A stretch of 64,000 nucleotides of DNA from JACCZH01 sp963729445 (GTDB taxonomy: Bacteria; Chloroflexota; Chloroflexia; Thermomicrobiales; CFX8). Below, one piece after another: positions 46,557 to 55,223 of this stretch; position 1 is the stretch's first letter; each line of letters opens with the position of its first letter. The DNA is taken from NCBI GenBank assembly GCA_963729445.1, contig CAVSNU010000002.1, positions 124,001 through 188,000 on the forward strand, given 5' to 3'. The notes under the pieces are model-generated. The model was not told where the DNA came from. It was given only the letters and a program-made list of their open reading frames with translations, and ran no database searches. Made by a program: the position numbers and the translations under genes.

Positions 46557-46634
46557 GCGTAGGGGCGTAATTCATTGCGCCCTGTCCGGCTACCCGCGGC
46601 GTTGGAGAGGGCGCAATGAATTACGCCCCTACGC
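46557..46634. repeat. 27-bp perfect inverted repeat with 24-base loop
   Basis: Arms 46557-46583 and 46608-46634 begin GCGTAGGGGCGTAATTCATT and end GCGCCCT on the first arm; the second is its exact complement. The loop, GTCCGGCTACCCGCGGCGTT plus four bases, is also GC-rich. A third half-unit lies at 46342-46361. It fits a REPIN-type pair of REP units in opposite orientation. Confidence 0.85.
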
Positions 46635-46811
46635 GATGAAGGCACTGCTCATTATCGGATCAATCTGGACACGCCCATCGTTGCGCACGTATGCAGATCA
46701 AGTCGGACACGCTCATGATTGCGCCGATACGCCTGTGTGTTCGCTCACCGCTGTAGCAGGCGTCTGTGAATGCGGTCCACGGCGCCCGAAGCCTGTCTGT
46801 CCAGGCAGCCT

Positions 46812-47756
46812 CTACGAGAACGTCACCAGCACGGCCACAAAGTTGTACACGGCGTGGGTGATGATACATGCCGTCGTGTTGACGTACTTGCGTTCCAGTC
46901 CAAAGACGATTCCAGCCGCAAAGAGGCCAACGATCAACAGGCTCGGCTCATACTGGACGTGCAGCACCGCGAACACCAGCGCGGTGAACACAATACCGAA
47001 GCGAGGTTGCATCGCGCCGCGAAACAGCAGCTCCTCACCGACTGCCGCGCAGATACCAATCGCGGCGGCCGCCCAGAAAATGTCGAGATCGGCAGTCATG
47101 TTTCTGAGGGTCTCTTCAATCCTGTCGGCAACCTCAGGCTGCAACCACTCCACAAGCAGACTGGAGCCGAAGGACACAACGAAGGCGATCACGGCGAAGC
47201 CGAGCGCGAGCACCACGTCCCGAGCGGTGGGCCGCACCAGTCCGAGACGTTCGGTAGCCTCCCGGAACGAGCGTCGTATAAACAATCCAACCGAGATATA
47301 GGCAATCGCCACAAAGGTGAAGGCGTTGACAACCAGCTGCGCATACTCCACGCGCGGACTAACGTCCACATCAGCGAACATTGAGAACACAGCCAGCACC
47401 GCCGCCTGCATGCTGAACATCAGCGCGACCATGTCCGTGTACGAGTTCGGATCGAACGGCATGAACTTCGCCAGGAAACGTCGCGTATGCGGGATCAGCG
47501 CGATACCGGTGACGATCCCTCCAGTGGCCAGAAACAGATACGTCGCACTAGGATCCTCCCCGGCCCGAAGCGCTCTGACGATCCCGGAGAAGCCCACAAG
47601 GAACAAGATGAACCACAGGAAACCAAACGTCAGGTAGAGGCCCATCTTGGCGGCCCGGCCTTTTTCCGTGTTTGCCCGGTGTGCCCACGCGCTGATAAAC
47701 CACGCAACGGCGATATAGCCAATTGCGCCGAGTACACTCGTGAGGATATCTGTCAA
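46812..47756 (-). CDS. CPBP-family intramembrane metalloprotease
   Basis: 314 residues with about eight to nine membrane helices. The ABI/CAAX-protease motifs are at the C-terminal half: AAVGEELLFRGAMQPRFG (E-E-x3-R), FAVLHVQYEPS (F-x3-H) and ITHAVYNFVAV (H-x3-N/D). Bacterial members act in bacteriocin immunity, envelope processing or have unknown targets. TTG at 47756 has GGAG seven bases upstream; residues further upstream overlap parB antisense and look spurious. It is divergent from parB. Confidence 0.85.
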   Translation of the reverse strand: MTDILTSVLGAIGYIAVAWFISAWAHRANTEKGRAAKMGLYLTFGFLWFILFLVGFSGIVRALRAGEDPSATYLFLATGGIVTGIALIPHTRRFLAKFMPFDPNSYTDMVALMFSMQAAVLAVFSMFADVDVSPRVEYAQLVVNAFTFVAIAYISVGLFIRRSFREATERLGLVRPTARDVVLALGFAVIAFVVSFGSSLLVEWLQPEVADRIEETLRNMTADLDIFWAAAAIGICAAVGEELLFRGAMQPRFGIVFTALVFAVLHVQYEPSLLIVGLFAAGIVFGLERKYVNTTACIITHAVYNFVAVLVTFS

Positions 47757-47925
47757 GCGAAATCTCCAATCGCGCGCCGGCAGGCAGCGCGGGTGAACGA
47801 GCCTCCAGCCGGCAAGTATAGCCGTCCAACTCACATTTGTTGCGTTCGAGACAACGTCGGGCAGCCTCGTGCCCGGGGTATACTCGTGACCGGATGGGTT
47901 GGGCCACGAAAGGACGCGCAGCGTA

Positions 47926-48800
47926 GTGACAGACCGTCGTCGAGGGCTTGGTCGAGGACTGGAGTCCCTGATTCCCGGTATGAGCGGCGATAATGACGGT
48001 GCGTCGACGGTCTCTGCGGATATCGACACCCTTGAGCCGAACCCTCTGCAACCGCGAACCCAGTGGAGCGATGAGGACCTCGACTCACTCGCCGCCTCTA
48101 TCCAGGAGCACGGGATCATTCAGCCCATCGTCGTAACCCGTGCGAGCGGCTCGACACCCTACCAGATCGTCGCTGGAGAGCGCCGCTGGCGCGCCGCGCG
48201 CCGCGCTGGACTGAGCGCTGTTCCGGTCATCGTGCGCGAGATCTCTGGCGCCCAGGCGCTTGAGATTGCGCTCGTCGAGAACATCCAGCGCGCCGACCTG
48301 AACCCGATTGAAGAGGGTCTCGCATACCGCCATCTGACGGACGAGTTCGGACTTGACCCAGACCGAGATCGCCGAGCGCGTCGGAAAGAGCCGCCCTGCC
48401 ATCGCGAACACGCTGAGATTGCTGGACGCCCCTGAAGAGGTGCGAACCGCAGTCGTGCACGGCATCATCACCGCCGGCCACGCTCGCGCGCTGCTGAGCA
48501 TCGAGGATCCCGACCAGCAAAAGCAGCTCCTGACCCGCATCATCAAAGAAGGACTCTCCGTACGCCAGACCGAGCGCCTCGCCAAAGAGCCGACCCCGCG
48601 GCGAGGCGAAGCAAGCGCACTGCCGGCGGCGTCGCCAGACGAGAAAGCGGTCGAAGCCGAGCTGCGCCGGGTCTTCGGTACAAAGGTTGAGCTAAGGCGT
48701 GGCAAGCGCGGCGGTACAATCGTCGTACACTGGTATTCAGACGAAGAGCTCAACGCGATCCTCGGACGAGTGATGGCCGATCAATGCCGAAGATTTCTAA
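47926..48800 (+). CDS. parB: ParB/Spo0J chromosome partitioning protein, frameshifted
   Basis: CTP-dependent DNA clamp binding parS centromere sites. N-terminal RRGLGRGLESLIPG, ParB/Srx box with PYQIVAGERRWRAARRAGL, ALVENIQRADLNPIEEG, then the helix-turn-helix LTQTEIAERVGKSRPAIANTLRLL and a C-terminal dimer domain with VELRRGKRGGTIVVHWYSDEELNAIL. The frame breaks near 48352 (EFGL should continue TQTEIAERV). A second break near the end is likely, since the frame otherwise runs on antisense over glyS; TAA at 48798-48800 is the probable true stop. No parA is adjacent; the upstream gene is unrelated. GTG at 47926 has AAAGGA eleven bases upstream. Confidence 0.88.
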
Positions 48801-48820
48801 GGCCCCCGGCTGGGCACCTC

Positions 48821-50221
48821 TTATCCAATCCTGTCGGCAATCACATCCACGAGCTCCGCGATCGGCACACGAGTCTGTTCCATCGTGTCCCGGTCACGCA
48901 CCGTCACCGCTTGGTCTACCAGAGTCTCGAAGTCCACCGTCACGCAGAATGGAGTGCCGATCTCATCCTGGCGGCGATAGCGCCGGCCGATGCTCTGTGT
49001 TTCATCGTAGTCCGTCACGAAGCGTGTCTGTAGCGTGCTGAACACCTCGTCTGCGACCCGCACGAGCTCGGGCTTCTTCGATAGCGGTAAGACGGCCACT
49101 TTATACGGCGCGATCTTCGGATTCAGACGGAGCACGACCCTGCTGGCGACTTCGCCTTTCGCGTCTGTCGTCGTCTCTTCGGCGTACGCATCGAGCAGCA
49201 CCATGAGTACCAGACGCTCCACACCCATCGTAGGCTCGATGACGTGCGGAATAAAGTGCTCGCCGGTCGCCTGGTCAAAGTAGCTCATGTCAACGCCGGA
49301 GACCTCCTGGTGGCGGCGTAGATCGAAGTCAGTGCGGTAGGCCAGTCCAGTGAGCTCTTTCCAACCAAACGGGAAGAGATACTCGAAATCCATCGTGCGC
49401 CTTGAGTAGTGTGACAGCTCTTCCGCCGTGTGCTCCCGGCGCCGCAGATGCTCTGGATTGATACCCAGTGAGTAGAGAAAGTTCTGCTGGGCCTCGATCC
49501 ACGCTTCAAACGACGCTTCCCACTCCTCCGGGCGGATGAAGTATTCGATCTCCATCTGCTCCAGCTCGAGCACACGGAAGATGAAGTTACCCGGCGTGAT
49601 CTCGTTTCGAAACGCCTTACCGATCTGGGCGATTCCGAACGGCACCTTCTGACGGGTGGATTGCAAAATGTTCTTGTACTGCATAAAGATCGACTGCGCC
49701 GTTTCCGGCCGCAGATAGACGGTTGTAGCGGTCTCGTCGACGGGACCGATCTGTGTACGGAACATCATGTTGAACGCGCGCACCGGCGTCCAATCCTGCC
49801 TGCCGCAAGTAGGGCAGACAGCCTGTGATGTGGCGATAAGCCTGTCGATCTCGGCTGCGGGCATGCCTTCAACGCTGATGCCCAACGCCTCTTCCACCAG
49901 CGTATCCGCCCGGAACCGGCCACGGCACTCACGGCAGTCGATCATCGGGTCACTGAACTCGTCGACGTGACCGCTTGCTTCCCACACCCTCGGGTGCATG
50001 ATGATACTGCCATCCAGTCCAACGATGTCGCGCCGCCCGTGGACGAATGTCTGCCACCATGCTTGCTTGATGTTGTTCCGCAGCTCTACGCCCAACGGGC
50101 CAAAATCCCAGGTGTTTGCCAGGCCACCATAGATCTCACTGCCCGGAAACACGAACCCACGCCGCTTCGCGAGCGACACGAGCGTCTCCATGCTGACGTT
50201 GCTTTCAATATCGGCCGACAT
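48821..50221 (-). CDS. glyS: Glycyl-tRNA synthetase (dimeric, class II)
   Basis: 466 residues of the single-chain alpha2 type, as in Gram-positives and eukaryotes, unlike the alpha2beta2 GlyQS of proteobacteria. RGFVFPGSEIYGGLANTWDFGPLG at the start, zinc-like Cys pairs in MIDCRECRGRF and VCPTCGRQD, motif 2 QIGKAFRNEITPGNFIFRVLE (split), and motif 3 GVERLVLMVLLDAYAE. A C-terminal anticodon-binding domain ends in VRDRDTMEQTRV. ATG at 50221 has GGAG six bases upstream; an in-frame ATG at 50239 is possible. Convergent with parB, 20 bp apart. Confidence 0.95.
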   Translation of the reverse strand: MSADIESNVSMETLVSLAKRRGFVFPGSEIYGGLANTWDFGPLGVELRNNIKQAWWQTFVHGRRDIVGLDGSIIMHPRVWEASGHVDEFSDPMIDCRECRGRFRADTLVEEALGISVEGMPAAEIDRLIATSQAVCPTCGRQDWTPVRAFNMMFRTQIGPVDETATTVYLRPETAQSIFMQYKNILQSTRQKVPFGIAQIGKAFRNEITPGNFIFRVLELEQMEIEYFIRPEEWEASFEAWIEAQQNFLYSLGINPEHLRRREHTAEELSHYSRRTMDFEYLFPFGWKELTGLAYRTDFDLRRHQEVSGVDMSYFDQATGEHFIPHVIEPTMGVERLVLMVLLDAYAEETTTDAKGEVASRVVLRLNPKIAPYKVAVLPLSKKPELVRVADEVFSTLQTRFVTDYDETQSIGRRYRRQDEIGTPFCVTVDFETLVDQAVTVRDRDTMEQTRVPIAELVDVIADRIG

Positions 50222-50310
50222 GTCCTTCTCCAAATACATCGAGCACCGGGTCAGGTAGACACCGGCGCTCTGGCGTTCTTAATTCTAGATGAATAGCCTG
50301 GCGACGAGCC

Positions 50311-51240
50311 TCAGTCCGTGTTCGCCACCGCGTGCGATGGTTGCGACTCCGTAGACTCGGTGGGTTCCAGCGCCGGTTTGCCATTCTTCATTTCGTCGGC
50401 GAGCTGCTCGTATACCTGCGTTGTCGAAATGCTCACGTGCCCGAGCGCCCGCTGCACATCCGACAGATCCTTACCATCCAGCAACTGATGCGTGGCGAAC
50501 GAGTGACGCAACGTGTGCGGTGTGATCTCCCCGATGCCCGCTTGCTGCGCATACCCTTTGAGGATCAACCAGAATCCTTGCCGGGTCAGACGCTGGCCAC
50601 GGTGATTCAGGAAAAGCGCCTGCTCCTCATCGTTCTGGCGAATCGCCGGCCGTGCCGTATCGACATACGCGCGCAGCGTCTCCGCCACGTCGCGCTCGAG
50701 CTCAATGCTTCGATCGCGCCCCTGCCGTCCCTGGCAGCTGATCGATGCGTTCTCGATGTCGACATCTTCTACATTGAGGCTCACGAGCTCGGTCACTCTC
50801 AACCCGCTGGCATATAGCAACTGAAGCATCGCCGAGTCTCGCACGCCCTCGGCCCCGTCGGACAGACTGGTCTTCGAGAGCAGACAGGCCACCTCGTCGC
50901 GCGTCATTGCGCGCGGTACCGTCTTCGCCACTCGCGGGGAGGGTAACGCAGAGGACGGATCTGATCGCAGGATGCCTTCACTCACCAGATAGCCGCAAAA
51001 CGAACGAATCGCAGCCGTCTTGCGCGCCACCGTTGAGTTTGCGTATCCGCGTTCCCGCAGATCGAGCTGATACGACGTGAGGTGCGTCTCCGCAAGCTCG
51101 CCCCAGGAGTGAAGCCCAAGGTTCGATTCCATGAACTTTACAAACTGGCTAAGATCGTTGCGGTACGCGGAAATCGTATTGGTCGAAAATCCCTTATCAG
51201 CCTCAAGACCAGACAGAAAACGGTCAACGCCATCTCGCAC
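50311..51240 (-). CDS. Tyrosine recombinase, XerC/XerD-like
   Basis: 309 residues. N-terminal SAM-like core-binding domain (to about 95) then catalytic domain. Active site: R in LLYASGLRVTELVSL, H-x-x-R in ITPHTLRHSFATHQLL, H in LGHVSISTTQVY, and the nucleophilic Tyr in that same TTQVYEQ. The beta-hairpin lysine (GKG in XerD) reads SCQGRQGRDRS here, so it is Arg. A 25-residue tail follows. It probably resolves chromosome dimers at a dif site; XerC, XerD or XerA cannot be told apart. No integrase-associated element surrounds it. Confidence 0.88.
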   Translation of the reverse strand: MRDGVDRFLSGLEADKGFSTNTISAYRNDLSQFVKFMESNLGLHSWGELAETHLTSYQLDLRERGYANSTVARKTAAIRSFCGYLVSEGILRSDPSSALPSPRVAKTVPRAMTRDEVACLLSKTSLSDGAEGVRDSAMLQLLYASGLRVTELVSLNVEDVDIENASISCQGRQGRDRSIELERDVAETLRAYVDTARPAIRQNDEEQALFLNHRGQRLTRQGFWLILKGYAQQAGIGEITPHTLRHSFATHQLLDGKDLSDVQRALGHVSISTTQVYEQLADEMKNGKPALEPTESTESQPSHAVANTD

Positions 51241-51280
51241 AGTTCAGATCCCATTCCTTACCAGCACGCTCGGCCCAGAA

Positions 51281-51311
51281 TGGTACGGGACCCCATGCGG
51301 GTCCCGTACCA
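51281..51311. terminator. Hairpin between ald and the recombinase gene
   Basis: Perfect 13-bp stem TGGTACGGGACCC / GGGTCCCGTACCA with a five-base loop, 14 bases beyond the alanine dehydrogenase stop on the minus strand. The minus-strand tail is ATTCTGG, so the U-tract is poor. Confidence 0.65.
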
Positions 51312-51324
51312 AAATGACTGGTAT

Positions 51325-52434
51325 CTACAAAAGGGCCTCGAGCGCCGAGTACTCTAGACCGAAGGCCTCGGCCACCGCCGGATAGGTCACCTTACCCTTA
51401 TAGACGTTCACGCCCTTCGCAAGCACCGGATCCTTGGCAAACGCCTTTTCGCCGTGCTCGGCCAGGAAAACCCCGTACGGCAAGGTTACATTTGACAGCG
51501 CGAAGGTGCTCGTGCGGGGCACAGCGCCCGGCATGTTCGTCACACAGTAATGCACCACACCATCGACCACGAAGGTCGGAGCGCTGTGGGAGGTCGGCCG
51601 CCCTGTTTCGATGCAGCCACCCTGGTCGATGGCAACATCCACGATCACCGAACCTTCCGGCATCGACGCGACCATCTCAGCGGTGACAAGCTTGGGTGCC
51701 TTGGCTCCCGGGATCAACACTCCACCAATAACCAGATCAGCGTCAAGCACCGCGTTGGCGATGTTCTGGCGGTTGGACGCGAGGGTGTTCACCCGACCGT
51801 GCAACACCAGGTCCAGGAAGCGCAACCGGTCGACGGAAATATCGAGAATAGTGACGTTTGCGCCCATGCCCAGAGCCATTTGCGCTGCGTTCGTGCCAAC
51901 CACCCCGCCACCAACAATGACGACGTTGGCCGGCAACACGCCCGGAACCCCGCCGAGCAGAAGGCCACGGCCACCGTTGGTCTTTTGCAGGTAATTCGCG
52001 CCAACCTGGATCGACATGCGGCCCGCTACCTCGCTCATCGGAGTGAGCAGTGGCAGCGACCGGTTCGGCAGCTCGACGGTCTCGTACGCGACCGCAGTCA
52101 CCTTGCGGTCAATCAGTACATTAGTGAGCGCTTCTTCTGCGGCCAGGTGAAGGTAGGTGTAAAGAAGCTGGCCCTCGCGCATGAGGTCGTACTCCGACGC
52201 GATCGGCTCTTTGACTTTCACGATCATGTCTGCCTGGGCGAACACGTCAGCGTGACAATCGACCATTTTGGCCCCGGCAGCTTCGTACTCACTATCCGGG
52301 AAGCCGCTTCCAACGCCGGCGGAGCGTTCAACGATCACCTTGTGACCACGCGTCACATACTCTGCAACGCCCGCTGGGGTGGTGGACACCCGACTCTCGT
52401 TGTCCTTGATCTCCTTCGGAATACCGACCAGCAT
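51325..52434 (-). CDS. ald: Alanine dehydrogenase
   Basis: NAD-dependent oxidative deamination of L-alanine to pyruvate and ammonia, cytosolic. 369 residues: MLVGIPKEIKDNESRVSTTP, catalytic Lys in MIVKVKEPIASE (near 75) and His in YTYLHLAAEEAL (near 96). The NAD-binding Rossmann motif VVIVGGGVVGTNAAQMALG is followed by DIAIDQGG-like VDVAIDQGGCIET. ATG at 52434 is set by family length. The 277-bp gap upstream, shared with divergent rseP, has an AT-rich stretch but no clear promoter. Confidence 0.95.
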   Translation of the reverse strand: MLVGIPKEIKDNESRVSTTPAGVAEYVTRGHKVIVERSAGVGSGFPDSEYEAAGAKMVDCHADVFAQADMIVKVKEPIASEYDLMREGQLLYTYLHLAAEEALTNVLIDRKVTAVAYETVELPNRSLPLLTPMSEVAGRMSIQVGANYLQKTNGGRGLLLGGVPGVLPANVVIVGGGVVGTNAAQMALGMGANVTILDISVDRLRFLDLVLHGRVNTLASNRQNIANAVLDADLVIGGVLIPGAKAPKLVTAEMVASMPEGSVIVDVAIDQGGCIETGRPTSHSAPTFVVDGVVHYCVTNMPGAVPRTSTFALSNVTLPYGVFLAEHGEKAFAKDPVLAKGVNVYKGKVTYPAVAEAFGLEYSALEALL

Positions 52435-52711
52435 ACCTTCTGCGTTCCCTTCAACCATCCGAACACTACACTCGGTTGAACCACTCTGGATTCTGCGCTT
52501 GGCTGTGAGGAAAGAATGTGGGCATACCTGACCGGCCAACCGACCGCTGATTCTAACATAATCCCCCAGAATTCAATTCCGATCTCCAGGACCTTTGCAC
52601 GTAACGTTTCCATTGACGACGCCTTCATCTGGCAGGTACCATTTTATGGTTGCCCAACCGTCCCGACACGTGAAACTTAACTGGCAACCTGAACCGAAAT
52701 GAGCTTCTATC

Positions 52712-54043
52712 TTGGCTGACCTGGCGAACGCCCTTTATATCGTTCCGATTCTCGCTTTCCTTATTCTGATTCACGAATTCGGCCACTTCATCACCGCCCG
52801 CCGGGCCGGCATGCGAGTGGAGGAGTTCGGTTTAGGCTTGCCTCCGCGAATCTGGGGCAAGAAACGCGGCGACACCATCTGGTCCATCAACGCCATCCCG
52901 ATGGGCGGCTTCGTTCGTGTTCTCGGGGAAGATGGCAAGAACACCGAAAACGAAAGCATGCAGTCGAAGACAGCCGGCCAGCGAGCGCTGTTCATTACGG
53001 CAGGCTCGATCATGAATTTCCTGACCGCCTTCGTCCTGATTGCGGTTCTGCTTGGCGCCCACGGTCAACCAGCCGCCTCAGCCTTCATCGCCGAGGTCAT
53101 GCCGAACACTCCTGCCGCCCAGGTGGGTTGGCAGCGTGGTGATCAGATCGTGAGCGTCGGCGGGCATTCTGTGGAAAACGCCACCGAGGTGGTGAGCATT
53201 ACCGAAGACTACGTCGGCGAAGAGATGCCGGTCGTGCTCGTGCGCGACGGAGAGCGCGTCGAAACTACTATCGTGCCACGAGAGAATCCGCCGGCGAAGC
53301 AGGGACGAACGGGTATCCGTATCGCCAATGTGTTCGAGGCGACAATCAAGATCGTCGAAGCACCTCCGGGCAGCGCGGCGGCGCTGGCTGGGCTTCAGCC
53401 AGGCGACCGGATCGTCTCGGTCGGCGGCGAGACCATCAACAATGTAATTACCTACGACACGGCAGTGCTGGACCACGCTGGAGAGACGGTCTTGTTCGAG
53501 ATCGTGCGCGACGGTCAGAGCCAGACCATCGAGGTCCTCGTCCCGGAGACGCAGAACCCGAACGCAGACGCGCTCGGCGCAACACTCTCACAGGAGATCC
53601 AGTACCAGCCAGTTGGTTTCCTCTCGGTCATCCCGGAAGCCGGCAACCAGTTCTTCACCACACTTCAGCGCATGGGTGAGGGGCTCATTATGTTGGTTAC
53701 CGGTGAGGTGAACCTCGACGATATTGCCGGCCCCATTGGAATGGGGCAGCTGACCTCTGAGATCATCACCGAGAGCGCTTCACCAACCTGGGTGACGCTT
53801 CTGAACATCACCATTCTGCTGTCGTTGAACCTGGCTATTCTGAACCTGCTGCCGCTCCCCGCGCTAGATGGTGGGCGGCTCATCTTCGTCATTGTCGAGG
53901 TCTTACGACGTGGCAAGCGCATCGCTCCCGAAAAGGAGGGCATGGTCCACTTCATCGGCCTTGTCGTGTTGTTGGGCTTGATGTTCGCAATCGCATTCGT
54001 TGACATCGACCGCATCGTCAGCGGCGATACACTACTACAGTAA
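52712..54043 (+). CDS. rseP: Site-2 protease RseP-like (M50 family) with two PDZ domains
   Basis: Intramembrane zinc metalloprotease. 443 residues: zinc motif ILIHEFGHFITARRAG near residue 20, second zinc ligand motif NLLPLPALDGGRL near 390, and two PDZ domains in between (about 120-205 and 205-280) with NTPAAQVGWQRGDQIVSVGG and GSAAALAGLQPGDRIVSVGG. Four membrane helices. The TTG at 52712 is the only reasonable start; its ribosome site is weak. The rseP-ispG order is conserved widely, usually after dxr, which is absent here. Possible clients include the 44.5 kb anti-sigma factor, but this is inference. Confidence 0.93.
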   Translation: MADLANALYIVPILAFLILIHEFGHFITARRAGMRVEEFGLGLPPRIWGKKRGDTIWSINAIPMGGFVRVLGEDGKNTENESMQSKTAGQRALFITAGSIMNFLTAFVLIAVLLGAHGQPAASAFIAEVMPNTPAAQVGWQRGDQIVSVGGHSVENATEVVSITEDYVGEEMPVVLVRDGERVETTIVPRENPPAKQGRTGIRIANVFEATIKIVEAPPGSAAALAGLQPGDRIVSVGGETINNVITYDTAVLDHAGETVLFEIVRDGQSQTIEVLVPETQNPNADALGATLSQEIQYQPVGFLSVIPEAGNQFFTTLQRMGEGLIMLVTGEVNLDDIAGPIGMGQLTSEIITESASPTWVTLLNITILLSLNLAILNLLPLPALDGGRLIFVIVEVLRRGKRIAPEKEGMVHFIGLVVLLGLMFAIAFVDIDRIVSGDTLLQ

Positions 54044-54098
54044 TCACGGTGGCTATCACGAACCACCTGGCTCTTTCGTCACCATTGGGAGGCGTCTC

Positions 54099-55223
54099 TT
54101 GACTCTGCTTGCTCCTCGTCGAATAACCCGCGCCGTCCAAGTCGGCGATGTCCGCATCGGCGGCGGTGCGCCTATCGTCGTCCAGTCTATGACGACATCC
54201 GACACACGCGATGCCAAAGCAACGCTACGACAGATCGCTGAGTTGGCCGACGCCGGTTGTGAGATCGTGCGCGTCGCCGTTCCGGATCGCGTCGCGGCAG
54301 CGGCCCTCCCGGACATCGTTCCACACTCACCAGTGCCCTTGATCGCCGACATTCACTTCGAGCACACACTGGCACTGAAAGCGCTCGACGCCGGGATTCA
54401 CGGACTCCGCCTGAACCCAGGCAATATCCGCAAGCCGGAGGACGTGCGCGAGGTGGTGCACAAGGCGAAGGAGCGCCAGGTCCCCATCCGGATCGGCGTC
54501 AACTTCGGCTCGGTTCCTCCTATGGGTGCGGAATTCGTGGACGAAATGGCGGCTCAGAACGCTACTCAGGTTGAGCTCATCGCCGAGCACATGGTTCGCA
54601 CGGCCATCGGTCACATCAAGATCCTCGAAGACCTCGACTTCAATGACATCAAGATCTCACTCAAGGCGTTTGAGGTCCCAGTGATGCTCGAGGCATATAC
54701 CCGCATGGCCAAGCGCAACATCTACCCGCTGCACCTTGGCGTAACCGAGGCGGGTACGCCGCGCGCAGGTAGCGTGCGCTCTGCCGTTGGGCTCGGAACC
54801 CTGCTGGCGCTCGGTATTGGGGACACGATCCGGGTTTCACTGACCACCGACCCGGTCGAGGAAGTCTTCGTTGGCTATGAAATTCTGAAGAGTCTGGAAC
54901 TACGGCAGAAGGGTGCGACCATGGTCGCCTGCCCGACGTGCGGCCGGGTTGAAGTGGACCTGTTCGCCCTGGCGAACAAGGTGGACGAATACCTCCAGAC
55001 GGTCAAAGAACCCATCAAGGTCGCTGTTATGGGGTGTGTCGTGAATGGACCCGGGGAAGCCCGGGACGCCGACATCGGTCTGGCAGCAGGCAAGGGCAAG
55101 GGCATCATCTTCCGCAAGGGCGAGATCATCAAGCGTGTTGCAGAAGCAGATATGTTCGACGAGCTCAAGGCCGAGATCGACGCACTCATTCGCGAGCGCG
55201 AGAGTGAGCCGGTCGCAGTCTAA
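54099..55223 (+). CDS. ispG: 4-hydroxy-3-methylbut-2-enyl diphosphate synthase IspG
   Basis: [4Fe-4S] enzyme of the MEP isoprenoid pathway. 374 residues: RAVQVGDVRIGGGAPIVVQSMTTSDTRD (in two parts here: RIGGGAPIVVQSMT), LIADIHFEH, GLRLNPGNI, RIGVNFGS and the Fe-S ligands in ACPTCGRVEVD and VMGCVVNGPGEARDADIG. TTG at 54099 is chosen: GGGAGG lies six bases upstream, and the longer frame overlaps rseP. Together with the prenyl synthetase at 10 kb it indicates isoprenoid supply through MEP. Its stop interlocks with the kinase stop (CTAA). Confidence 0.93.
   Translation: MTLLAPRRITRAVQVGDVRIGGGAPIVVQSMTTSDTRDAKATLRQIAELADAGCEIVRVAVPDRVAAAALPDIVPHSPVPLIADIHFEHTLALKALDAGIHGLRLNPGNIRKPEDVREVVHKAKERQVPIRIGVNFGSVPPMGAEFVDEMAAQNATQVELIAEHMVRTAIGHIKILEDLDFNDIKISLKAFEVPVMLEAYTRMAKRNIYPLHLGVTEAGTPRAGSVRSAVGLGTLLALGIGDTIRVSLTTDPVEEVFVGYEILKSLELRQKGATMVACPTCGRVEVDLFALANKVDEYLQTVKEPIKVAVMGCVVNGPGEARDADIGLAAGKGKGIIFRKGEIIKRVAEADMFDELKAEIDALIRERESEPVAV

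Larger units (their letters stand above)
46158..46811. other. Repeat-bearing intergenic region, no gene
   Basis: About 650 bp with no coding sequence I can support on either strand. It contains the terminator and the two palindromic repeat families listed separately. The rest shows no tRNA, no promoter of good quality and no homology I recognise. Confidence 0.7.

Noticed and set aside
46342..46634. CRISPR array
   Set aside because: Only three half-units, with both orientations and unequal spacing; no spacers and no cas genes.
48801..49033. Extension of parB beyond 48800
   Set aside because: The extra residues are antisense to the conserved C-terminus of glyS, so a frame error near the parB end is more likely.
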